A DNA stretch of 64,000 bases, taken from JABGPL01 sp964387885. GTDB taxonomy: Bacteria > Electryoneota > AABM5-125-24 > Hatepunaeales > Hatepunaeaceae. The stretch is taken from contig CAYLYZ010000014.1 of NCBI GenBank assembly GCA_964387885.1, forward strand, positions 9,076 to 73,075. The letters are read 5' to 3'. Positions 27,552 through 36,111 of the stretch are shown here, piece after piece. Below the pieces are notes generated by a model. The model saw nothing but the letters and a program-made list of their open reading frames with translations. It did no database searches and was not told the origin of the DNA. Each line of letters starts with the position of its first letter. Within the stretch, counting starts at the first letter, position 1. The position numbers were made by a program, and so were the translations under genes.

Positions 27552-28497
27552 TTTCAAATCCTAACAACTGTAGCTCTAATTCAAGCTCAATTTCATGTTT
27601 CTCTAAAACCAGCTTCCGGATACTCCTTATTAGATTTATTACATCACCTGCAGTTCCACCCCCGGAATTAATGGCAAAATTGGCATGTGAAGGTGAAATT
27701 TCCATACCACCAAATTGTCTACCTTTTCCGCCAACTGATTCAATTAGTTTCGCTGCATATCCATTTGCAGGATTTTTGAAAAGGCTTCCTGCAGATGGTA
27801 ATGTCATTATATTCCGTCTGTAACGTTCGGTAATTGTATCTTCAACTATTTTAAGCAGGTTGACCTCATCTTCAGGAATCAACTCGAACTCAGCTCCAAG
27901 GATAATCTTTCCATTCAGCCCCTGAGAGGATCGATACGAAAACTTTGCCTCGGTTTTGCTGTAGGTCCGAACCTGCCCATCTTCTGACATGACATGAACA
28001 TTTATCAAATGGTCTGATATCGAGGAACCAAATGCTCCACAATTCATTTTTACCCATCCCCCCAATCCTCCGGGAATGCCGCTCAATTTCTCAAGACCAG
28101 CTAATCCACTCTCTGCTGCTTTTCTTACAATATCATTCCCCCACTGTCCGGCACCGGCGAATAAATTATTGTCACATAGACTGATCTCTCTGCACGCTTG
28201 AGCCAAATCTATTATACACCCGTCAAATCCTCTATCGCTAACCAGTAGATTTGTACCATATCCAATAATCGAATATTGAATTCCCTTTGAAACACATATC
28301 CTGATGAGTTTTGAAACATCTCTTACAGATTCCGGATACGAATAAAGACCTGCGTTTCCACCAATTCTGAAAGAAGTATGACCCGACATGGGCTCATTTA
28401 TCAATGTGCGTCCGTTAACCTCATGGTTAACTTCTGCGTCTAATTCTTTCAGGAATTCCGGATCAGACAGAGATAAGTATTTTGATCTATTACTCAA
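27541..28497 (-). CDS. murB: UDP-N-acetylenolpyruvoylglucosamine reductase
   Basis: Flavin- and NADPH-dependent reduction of enolpyruvyl-UDP-GlcNAc to UDP-MurNAc, step two of peptidoglycan precursor synthesis. The 318-residue protein shows the FAD-binding segment IGYGTNLLVSD, the PGGLGGWVKMNCGAFG region, and PSAGSLFKNP with the catalytic serine, as in type II MurB. The start is a TTG overlapping the murC stop (TTGA). murA is not in the window. Confidence 0.93.
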   Translation of the reverse strand: MSNRSKYLSLSDPEFLKELDAEVNHEVNGRTLINEPMSGHTSFRIGGNAGLYSYPESVRDVSKLIRICVSKGIQYSIIGYGTNLLVSDRGFDGCIIDLAQACREISLCDNNLFAGAGQWGNDIVRKAAESGLAGLEKLSGIPGGLGGWVKMNCGAFGSSISDHLINVHVMSEDGQVRTYSKTEAKFSYRSSQGLNGKIILGAEFELIPEDEVNLLKIVEDTITERYRRNIMTLPSAGSLFKNPANGYAAKLIESVGGKGRQFGGMEISPSHANFAINSGGGTAGDVINLIRSIRKLVLEKHEIELELELQLLGFENGV

Positions 28498-29879
28498 ATT
28501 TCGTTCAGCCCTTCGAGAATAGACGGAATAATCTGGTCAACACTGCCTGCCCCGATTACCATTACCATGTCACCAGGTTTTGCAACCTCACAGACCAGAT
28601 CCTTAGCCTTTTTTATATCTTCAACATAGATAGCAGATTTATGTCCGAACTTTCGAGAGGCATCGGAAATCAGTTTTCCGGTGACGCCCTCAATTGGATC
28701 TTCCCTTGCCGGATAAATTGGCAAAACAATTGCTGTATCTGCACCCAGTAACGATTGACCGAACTGCTCAGCCAACATCGCAGTCCTGCTGTATAGATGA
28801 GCTTGGAAAATTGCAATCACAGGTCTATTCCAGGCTGTTTTTGCGACGTCAATAACAGCAGTTACCGCTGTTGGATGATGACCAAAATCACTGACAAGCA
28901 TTATGTCGTTTACTTCACCGATTATCTCAAATCTACGATGAACTCCTCCAAATCCCTCCAGCGATGATTTTATCTTTTTAAAACTCACACCAAATTCATG
29001 AGCGATAGCAATAGCACCTAATGCATTGAGAATGTTATATTTTCCCGGTAGAGGAAGCACTATTTCTCCCTTTATCACACCATCAATCTCTAAAGAGAAA
29101 GTAGACTTCATACCTTCATACACAGCATCAACGGCTTGAACATCAGCCTGAGGAGAAAATCCGTATGAAACAACATTGCGCTTAATTCTTGGTAAAATTG
29201 GATGTAACGATGGTTCATCGAGACACACAACTACTCTTCCGTAGAAGGGTGTATTATTTGCGAATTGTACGAAAGCATTCTCTAACTGTTCATAACTCCC
29301 GTAACACTCCAGATGATCTCGATCTATGTTGTTAATAAGGACAATAACCGGAGCGAGACGCAGAAATGACTTATCATATTCATCAGCCTCCGCAATTAAT
29401 ATTTCCCCACTTCCCGACCTTACTCCCCCACCGAGTTTGCTGAGTCTGCCCCCTACGATTACAGTCGGATCAAGGTTCCCAGCAGTAATAATCTCACCTA
29501 ACAGACTCGTAACAGTTGTTTTCCCATGACTCCCGGAAACAGCAATCCCGGTTTTCATTCTCATTAGTTCCGCTAAAAGCTCAGCACGTCGGATATTGGG
29601 AATATTCTGGTCAATAGCTGCCTGGAGCTCGACGTTTTCAGCTCTGACAGCACTCGAATAGATCACAACATCAACATCCTTTATCCAGCTCGCATCATGC
29701 CCTATATGTATAGTTGCTCCCAATGCCTCGAGCCTATCAGTCACTTCGCTACCGACTATATCACTACCTGCAACTTCAAATCCTGTTGACAACAATACTT
29801 CAGCGAGTCCTGACATTCCCGAACCGCCAATCCCAATCATCCAGACTCGACGAAATCGTCTTAATAATAACTTGTTCAT
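28494..29879 (-). CDS. murC: UDP-N-acetylmuramate--L-alanine ligase
   Basis: ATP-dependent addition of L-alanine to UDP-MurNAc; 461 residues. The Rossmann N-terminal domain starts WMIGIGGSGMSGLAEVLL, the ATP loop is GSHGKTTVTSLLG, ADEYDKSFLRL is the metal-binding region and GGVHRRFEIIG / DFGHHPTAV the MurC-specific C-terminal motifs. The length is normal. Its start overlaps the murG stop by 4 bp and its stop overlaps murB, so the block is translationally coupled. Confidence 0.95.
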   Translation of the reverse strand: MNKLLLRRFRRVWMIGIGGSGMSGLAEVLLSTGFEVAGSDIVGSEVTDRLEALGATIHIGHDASWIKDVDVVIYSSAVRAENVELQAAIDQNIPNIRRAELLAELMRMKTGIAVSGSHGKTTVTSLLGEIITAGNLDPTVIVGGRLSKLGGGVRSGSGEILIAEADEYDKSFLRLAPVIVLINNIDRDHLECYGSYEQLENAFVQFANNTPFYGRVVVCLDEPSLHPILPRIKRNVVSYGFSPQADVQAVDAVYEGMKSTFSLEIDGVIKGEIVLPLPGKYNILNALGAIAIAHEFGVSFKKIKSSLEGFGGVHRRFEIIGEVNDIMLVSDFGHHPTAVTAVIDVAKTAWNRPVIAIFQAHLYSRTAMLAEQFGQSLLGADTAIVLPIYPAREDPIEGVTGKLISDASRKFGHKSAIYVEDIKKAKDLVCEVAKPGDMVMVIGAGSVDQIIPSILEGLNEI

Positions 29880-30979
29880 GCAACCCGCCTCAGAATTTCA
29901 TCAACAATTATCCTTGCAGCATCAGGACGAGCCAACTTAAACATCTCATTCGACATTCTGTTATTTGTTACTCCCTCCATCAACCGGTCTATCGATCTGA
30001 TCAATAAATCAGAAGTTAAATCCTTATTTAATATGAGTTCGGCTGCACCAGCTTTTTCAACTACTCGACCATTCGCCTCCTGGTGCCCACCTGTTGAGTA
30101 TGGGAATGGTATCAAAATAGCAGGCTTTCCGAAACTCGCCAGCTCAGCAAGAGTCATCGCTCCACACCTTGCAATAACAATGTCAGAGGCTATGTATGCC
30201 TTTAGCATTTGTTTCTGATCCAGAAATTCTTCAATTATCATCTTGCCCTGATGTTCTCCTGAGACAACTTTCGATCCATCATGATGCTTCCCAACTTGCC
30301 AGATCAGATTGTATCCTGAACTTATTAGCTCTGATTTGATCTGATCTGTTACAAGATTGATTGTCAATGCGCCACCACTTCCGCCTGTCACAAATACAGT
30401 TTCTCTATCCGGACTTAATCCTAAATCACGTCGAGCATCCTCTTGAGAATATTCGAGTTGTACTTCCTTTACTGGATTTCCGGAAATAATTATATTCCTT
30501 TTATCAGCTTTTAAGAAATTTGTTGCAGCATCATAACCGAGAAAAATCTTCCTTGCTCCTCGAGCCATTAAACGAGTAACTAATCCCGGATAGGCATTGG
30601 ACTCATGGAGGAAATATGGTACTCGAAGCAACCATGCAGCTGCCAAAGCCGGCCAGGCGGAATATCCACCTGTACCGATAATGAATCCTATTTTATTTGA
30701 TCGAAAATGAGTAATTGCCTGTTTAATTCCAATAAGGGCAGCAAACGGTAAAAAAAGGTTCTTCACGGATAGTCCTCGCTGCGGTAAGGACATCCGCACG
30801 TGGCAAAAAGTGTATCCCTCACTTTTCGAAAGTCGTTCCTCAATTTTACCGTTTGCGCCAATATAGATAATTCTTACGTTCTTAAGTCTCTTTTTTAGTT
30901 CTTCGCAAATATTAAGGGCTGGAATCACATGCCCTCCGGTTCCCCCACCAGTTACCGCACAGGATAATATCTCAGTCAT
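29876..30979 (-). CDS. murG: Undecaprenyldiphospho-muramoylpentapeptide beta-N-acetylglucosaminyltransferase
   Basis: Makes lipid II from lipid I at the inner face of the cytoplasmic membrane; GT28 family, 367 residues. The first glycine loop is GGTGGHVIPALNI, then the second Rossmann domain with VTGGSGGALTIN, and the donor-binding motif with CGAMTLAELASFGKPAILIP. Start ATG overlaps the ftsW stop by 8 bp. Confidence 0.95.
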   Translation of the reverse strand: MTEILSCAVTGGGTGGHVIPALNICEELKKRLKNVRIIYIGANGKIEERLSKSEGYTFCHVRMSLPQRGLSVKNLFLPFAALIGIKQAITHFRSNKIGFIIGTGGYSAWPALAAAWLLRVPYFLHESNAYPGLVTRLMARGARKIFLGYDAATNFLKADKRNIIISGNPVKEVQLEYSQEDARRDLGLSPDRETVFVTGGSGGALTINLVTDQIKSELISSGYNLIWQVGKHHDGSKVVSGEHQGKMIIEEFLDQKQMLKAYIASDIVIARCGAMTLAELASFGKPAILIPFPYSTGGHQEANGRVVEKAGAAELILNKDLTSDLLIRSIDRLMEGVTNNRMSNEMFKLARPDAARIIVDEILRRVA

Positions 30980-32126
30980 CTGACTTTATCCTTCTTGACA
31001 ATCGCCACAATACGCCTACCGACCAAAGGGATAATACTAAAGAAGTACCTCCGGCAGAAATAAAGGGCAGTGGCAATCCGGTTATCGGCAACAAACCAAC
31101 GTTAACTCCTATGTTCACAAATGCGTACATAATTATCGAGCTTAAAAGACCGGCACCGAGGAGAAAACCAAAATTATCAGGCTGGGCTCGAATGATTAAA
31201 TAACCCCGATATAAAAAAACCAGAAATGCGACCAAAACAGCTGTTGCACCGAACCAACCGAGTTCCTCACCTACAATAGCAAGTATGAAGTCGTTATGAC
31301 TTTCCGGTAAATACCTCATCGTCTGACAACCCTGAGCAAGTCCCCCTCCCATAAATCCACCACGGACTAAAGCAATGAAACCCTGGGTTTGTTGATATGG
31401 CCATTCTCCTCCCTGATATCCGGGCAGGAGGTTGAACACAAAATCCATTACTCTTTGAGTCTGATAAGGTTTTATAAGTAGTTTAATCAACCCACCACCG
31501 ACCAGAAACGCAAGCAGGAAGTACCGTTTGCGAAGACCACCAAGGTATAACAGAACTCCAACAATAAAGACCAGCATCATCGTACTTGACAGGTCGGGCT
31601 GCATCATAGTCAATCCAAAAAGCAAAACCGGAGTTATCATTAAATAACCCAGATCACGATCAAATTTTCGACCTATTTCAGGATAATCAGCCATATATCT
31701 CGCCATGTACACAATCAGCATACATCTCGCAATTTCTGAAGATTGCAACTGAATAATCCCGAGATTGAGCCATCTCCTGGTGTTATTAATCGATGGTCCT
31801 ATCGGTGTAAATAACTGTAGCGTCATTAGTATGATAATTGCCAGCAAGCCGACCTTTATCCAGCGACGGTAGATCAAAGGATCTGTGAACATCCCAAAAG
31901 CCATCACACCGATTCCTATCATCGCAATAACGAGTTGTCTGAAAAAGAAATGATAATCCGCAACGTAATAGCTTGCTGAATACACCATTACAACACCGAA
32001 GGCTGTTAATGTCAAAGCCGTGACAATTAATATTTCATCACCCTGACCAAGAACCTTGTCAACATGATAGAAATTCGGCATTTTGTCCTTAAAGCCGAGT
32101 CTTTTTAATACTAACTCGAAAGACAT
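30972..32126 (-). CDS. ftsW: SEDS glycan polymerase FtsW
   Basis: Septal SEDS-family peptidoglycan glycosyltransferase, paired with the class B PBP encoded upstream. The 384-residue protein has about ten membrane helices, the large-loop motif WPYQQTQGFIALVRGGFMGGGLAQG, ESHNDFILAIVGEELGW and the signature PLPFISAGGTSLV. Being in the dcw cluster, next to murG and murD, favours FtsW over RodA. The start ATG overlaps the murD stop by one base (TAATG). Confidence 0.93.
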   Translation of the reverse strand: MSFELVLKRLGFKDKMPNFYHVDKVLGQGDEILIVTALTLTAFGVVMVYSASYYVADYHFFFRQLVIAMIGIGVMAFGMFTDPLIYRRWIKVGLLAIIILMTLQLFTPIGPSINNTRRWLNLGIIQLQSSEIARCMLIVYMARYMADYPEIGRKFDRDLGYLMITPVLLFGLTMMQPDLSSTMMLVFIVGVLLYLGGLRKRYFLLAFLVGGGLIKLLIKPYQTQRVMDFVFNLLPGYQGGEWPYQQTQGFIALVRGGFMGGGLAQGCQTMRYLPESHNDFILAIVGEELGWFGATAVLVAFLVFLYRGYLIIRAQPDNFGFLLGAGLLSSIIMYAFVNIGVNVGLLPITGLPLPFISAGGTSLVLSLWSVGVLWRLSRRIKSDD

Positions 32127-33475
32127 TATACCAGCTCCAGCACTAAGTTGCGAAATTGATCACCGCGATCTTCGAAATTAGTGAACATATCAAATGACGC
32201 TGCAAGAGGTGAAAACAAGACAACATCTCCTCTTATGGAATTGTTTCTTGCTGTTTTGATTGCCTCTGCAAGCGTCTCGCAATGTGATACTGGAGCCAAT
32301 TCACCGAGATCGCTTTCGATCCTGGCGGCTTCCTCTCCTATAAGAACTAATCTCTTTATTCTTCCCTTAGAGATTGGAATCAGTGATGTATATCCATCTC
32401 CCTTGCCCCGACCACCTGCAATCAACACGACAGGCTTTTTCATCGCTTTTAGAGCAACTCTGCCAGAATCGATATTTGTGGCTTTACTGTCATTTATATA
32501 CTCAATCCCATCCAGTTCGCGCACGAATTCCAATCTGTGAGGCAATCCCCGGAAAGCGGAAACACCTTTTTCTATTACTTCGACCTCAATTCCCAGGAGT
32601 AAAGCTGCGGATATGGCTGCTAAAGCGTTTGCCAGATTATGCGTTCCCGGTATTTTCACAATACTCACGCCCATCTCTACATTACCTTTTAATCCGGGTA
32701 GATTAACAAAGTGCAGTTTATCATCAACAACGAATGCGCCTTGATGTAACTGACGATTGGTTGAAAATGGGAACCTCATGGAATTTGCACTTGCAATAAT
32801 CTCTCTCGTGACCATATCATCGGCGTTGTATACAAGCCAGTCATGTTTGGTCTGGTTTGAAAACAATTTCGCTTTTGCCTTCTTATAATTATCGTACCCA
32901 CCATGCCAGTCAATGTGATCGGGAGTTACATTTGTAAATACGCTGACTTTGGGTTGAAAAGTTTCAATAGTCATTAGTTGGAAGCTGGATACTTCGATTG
33001 CGATGAGTGAATCATTATCCGTTTTTAAGGCAATGTCACACAGCGGTAGACCGATATTTCCTGCTGTGAAAGCAGATCTTACCGCCTGCGAAAAAATCTT
33101 TCCAAGCAACGCGGTTACAGTTGATTTACCGTTACTTCCCGTTATTGCAGCTACTTCCCCCTTAAGATATTCCCAACCAAGTTCAAGCTCACCGATCAAC
33201 CTGACACCCTGAGCGATTCGGATCTCGACAACATCTGAATTCAGCGGAATACCGGGACTAATCACGGTTAAATCAACTTTATCTTGAAGAGCAGCATCGT
33301 GATTCCCAAGAAACACCTTACAACCGAGTTCTTCAAATTTCTCCCCTTTCTCCCGGAGTGCATGGTTGTCACCATCATCACTGATGATAACATCCCACCC
33401 CTCAGCAAGCACCAACTTTGCAGCTGCTGAGCCACTTTTTCCCAAGCCGACAATATGTACTTTTTTATTATTCAC
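32126..33475 (-). CDS. murD: UDP-N-acetylmuramoylalanine--D-glutamate ligase
   Basis: Adds D-glutamate to UDP-MurNAc-L-alanine; 449 residues. VHIVGLGKSGSAAAKL is the N-terminal Rossmann loop, ITGSNGKSTVTALLG the ATP loop, and DHIDWHGGYDNYKKAKAKLF contains the carbamylated lysine region. GLPHRLEFV and NDSKATNIDSGRVAL are MurD C-terminal motifs. GTG start overlapping the mraY stop by one base (TAGTG). Confidence 0.95.
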   Translation of the reverse strand: MNNKKVHIVGLGKSGSAAAKLVLAEGWDVIISDDGDNHALREKGEKFEELGCKVFLGNHDAALQDKVDLTVISPGIPLNSDVVEIRIAQGVRLIGELELGWEYLKGEVAAITGSNGKSTVTALLGKIFSQAVRSAFTAGNIGLPLCDIALKTDNDSLIAIEVSSFQLMTIETFQPKVSVFTNVTPDHIDWHGGYDNYKKAKAKLFSNQTKHDWLVYNADDMVTREIIASANSMRFPFSTNRQLHQGAFVVDDKLHFVNLPGLKGNVEMGVSIVKIPGTHNLANALAAISAALLLGIEVEVIEKGVSAFRGLPHRLEFVRELDGIEYINDSKATNIDSGRVALKAMKKPVVLIAGGRGKGDGYTSLIPISKGRIKRLVLIGEEAARIESDLGELAPVSHCETLAEAIKTARNNSIRGDVVLFSPLAASFDMFTNFEDRGDQFRNLVLELV

Positions 33476-34608
33476 TATCTCAACTTGAATGACGTAAGAG
33501 TCAGGAACAACAGAATCAATCCCATTATCCAGAACCGGATAACAATCTTTGTTTCAGCCCATCCACACAATTCAGCATGATGATGGATCGGTGCCATCCT
33601 GAATAACCGCACACCAGTACCTGTCCTTTTTCTGGTGTATTTAAAGTAATATCTTTGAAGGATTACTGATAAAGATTCTGCTACCAGAACTCCACCGAGA
33701 ATTATCAGAAATAGCTCCTTTTTTACGATTATTGCCACCGCAGCGATACCCGCACCCAACGCCAGGGATCCTACATCTCCCATATATACAGACGCTGGTG
33801 GTGAATTGTACCAGAGAAAGCCGATAGAGGCACCGAGGAGTGCAGCACAAAAAACTGTCAATTCTCCGCTTCCGGGCAAATACATGATATGCAGATATTC
33901 ACTTGCAACAACATTTCCCGTTACCCATGCCAAAATCGCCAATCCTACTGCAATTATAGCAACCAATCCAGTAGCCAAACCATCCAATCCATCAGCGAGA
34001 TTTACAGAATTAGAAGTACCTGTTATTACAATAATTACCATTATTATATAGGTTAATCCCAATCCAGCAACCGGAGCAAAATTCAGCGACAGATTCTTGA
34101 AAAACGGTACGGTTGAAAGCGTTAGATTATCTGTAAACTGCTCAGATAATAAATGGGGATAAAGGTATATTGTGCATCCGATTATTAGTCCCAGAGTAAC
34201 CTGGCTCAGGAGTTTGTACTTTCCCTCTAATCCCCTCTTACCTCTTTTCCTTTTAAGAATGTCATCTATGAAACCTGTAATACCCATCCAGACCACCGCA
34301 AATAGAACAATCCATGTATGGATCATATCCAATCGACCAAACAGCAGAGTTGAAATAACGATAGAAGGAACAAATATCAATCCTCCCATCGTCGGTGTTG
34401 TTGGTTTGTGCTTGTGAGTTGCAGGTCCATCTTCTCTGACTTCGTCAACCATTCCACTGCTCAATATCTTGCGAATCACAATCGGACCAATGACGAAACA
34501 TATCAGAAATGCGACCACAGCCGCCATGCCGGCTCTGAATGAAATGTAGCGGAATACATTAAAAGCAAAAATGTATTCCTGTAAAGGTAACAACCAGTGG
34601 TATAACAC
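33475..34608 (-). CDS. mraY: Phospho-N-acetylmuramoyl-pentapeptide transferase
   Basis: Integral membrane enzyme that moves phospho-MurNAc-pentapeptide to undecaprenyl phosphate (lipid I). The 377-residue protein has about ten helices; the catalytic and binding motifs are GFIDDILKRKRGKRGL, NSVNLADGLDGLA, YMGDVGSLALG and APIHHHAELCGW. GTG start preceded by GGAAGGAAA. It follows murE directly, after only 18 bp; there is no murF between them as in many dcw clusters. Confidence 0.95.
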   Translation of the reverse strand: MLYHWLLPLQEYIFAFNVFRYISFRAGMAAVVAFLICFVIGPIVIRKILSSGMVDEVREDGPATHKHKPTTPTMGGLIFVPSIVISTLLFGRLDMIHTWIVLFAVVWMGITGFIDDILKRKRGKRGLEGKYKLLSQVTLGLIIGCTIYLYPHLLSEQFTDNLTLSTVPFFKNLSLNFAPVAGLGLTYIIMVIIVITGTSNSVNLADGLDGLATGLVAIIAVGLAILAWVTGNVVASEYLHIMYLPGSGELTVFCAALLGASIGFLWYNSPPASVYMGDVGSLALGAGIAAVAIIVKKELFLIILGGVLVAESLSVILQRYYFKYTRKRTGTGVRLFRMAPIHHHAELCGWAETKIVIRFWIMGLILLFLTLTSFKLR

Positions 34609-34626
34609 TTTCCTTCCGCCTGTTAC

Positions 34627-36111
34627 TTAGGATAAAAAACCTATTTCCGCGAGCGCTTCCCTCGCAATGACTCTGTCATCAAAAGGATGCTTAATCCCAT
34701 TAATTAACTGGTAATCCTCTGCACCTTTTCCTGAAATAACAATAACATCACCTTTTTCAGCAGCCTGAACAGCTCCCCAGATGGCTGCCCTCCGGTCTCC
34801 TTCAACAGTGACTTCATGTGAATATTCAGGCTTAATCCCTTTCAGGATGTCATTAATGATACCTACCGGATCTTCTCCACGTGGATTATCATCAGTGATA
34901 AAGACCAGATCAGCAAGTTCTGCTGCAATCCGACCCATCTCACTTCTTTTTGATATATCCCTCTCCCCTCCACAACCAAACACCGAGATCAATCTTCCCT
35001 GAGCTAATGATTTAACAGATTTCAAACAATTCTCAATCGCATGTCCGGTGTGAGAATAGTCTACAAATACAAAAAACGGTTGCCCGGATTTTATCGGTTC
35101 CATCCGTCCGGGAACTAATTCCAGATTTTCCACACCATGAACTATGTCCGATTCCTCTATACCTAATGCCTTTGTAATCCCCACGGCCAATGCAATATTC
35201 TCACCCTGATATTCACCTATAAGAGAAGTCTTGATATCCATCTCTTTTCCAGACATTGAAATTTGGTAAATACCACCTTCAAGTGAATTTGAAATAGTTG
35301 AGACCTTTATGTCAACTTCCGAACCCGGAGCGCCAAATGTTATTGCCTTACCTCGATTTGCCTTAAGCATTACCGAACTGAACGGATCATCACCGTTTAT
35401 AACAGCTGGGCTTTTCGGATCTATCATACTGAATAAAATTGATTTTGCGATCGCGTAATCATTCATCGTCGGATGAAAATCCTGATGTTCACTCGATAAA
35501 TTGGTGAAACCAACAGCAGCGAATTCAAGCCCAACAACTCTACCTAACGCTAATGCATGGCTTGAAACTTCCATTACAGCCCAACCGCAGCCTGAGGAAT
35601 TTTCACCTCTCATTTCGTCAAGCAATGAACATATTCTGTCGATATCCGGAGTTGTGAGTGGTGCATCAATCCAACGTTTACCGGTATCATAACCATTGGT
35701 AGTTATTACACCACATTTCTCTCCGGCAGCGTTCAGTATCGATTTGATAAGATTAACTGTCGAAGTCTTCCCATCAGTTCCTGTGATCCCAATCAACCGA
35801 ATATTTTGAGATGGATTATCATAGATCAGATGTGACAATTCAATCAGACTTCGTCGAAAATCGGGAATTCTCACCAGAGGCAAAGGACTGGTTTCCGGTA
35901 GGGATTCAGTTGTAATTGCCATCGCAGCACCCTTACTCTTTGCGTCCTGCAAGTATTCCAATCCGTCAAAATTCTGTCCTTTTTTTGCAGCAAATACATA
36001 ACCGGATTGTAGCAATCTTGAATCTTGTGAAATCCCGGTAACAACCTCGGGAAGCGATCCAAGAACACTAATGACCCTGATTTTCCTCAAGAGTTGAGAC
36101 ACATCTGTCAC
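34627..36111 (-). CDS. murE: UDP-N-acetylmuramoyl-tripeptide synthetase, meso-diaminopimelate type
   Basis: Adds the third residue of the stem peptide; 494 residues. ITGTDGKTSTVNL is the ATP loop, SSEHQDFHPTMNDYAIAKSILF holds the carbamylated lysine, and the DNPRGEDP motif (about residue 416) matches enzymes specific for meso-diaminopimelate rather than L-lysine, so the wall is predicted to be A1-gamma type. GTG start directly after the ftsI stop, with GAGGAAA inside the ftsI end. Confidence 0.93.
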   Translation of the reverse strand: MTDVSQLLRKIRVISVLGSLPEVVTGISQDSRLLQSGYVFAAKKGQNFDGLEYLQDAKSKGAAMAITTESLPETSPLPLVRIPDFRRSLIELSHLIYDNPSQNIRLIGITGTDGKTSTVNLIKSILNAAGEKCGVITTNGYDTGKRWIDAPLTTPDIDRICSLLDEMRGENSSGCGWAVMEVSSHALALGRVVGLEFAAVGFTNLSSEHQDFHPTMNDYAIAKSILFSMIDPKSPAVINGDDPFSSVMLKANRGKAITFGAPGSEVDIKVSTISNSLEGGIYQISMSGKEMDIKTSLIGEYQGENIALAVGITKALGIEESDIVHGVENLELVPGRMEPIKSGQPFFVFVDYSHTGHAIENCLKSVKSLAQGRLISVFGCGGERDISKRSEMGRIAAELADLVFITDDNPRGEDPVGIINDILKGIKPEYSHEVTVEGDRRAAIWGAVQAAEKGDVIVISGKGAEDYQLINGIKHPFDDRVIAREALAEIGFLS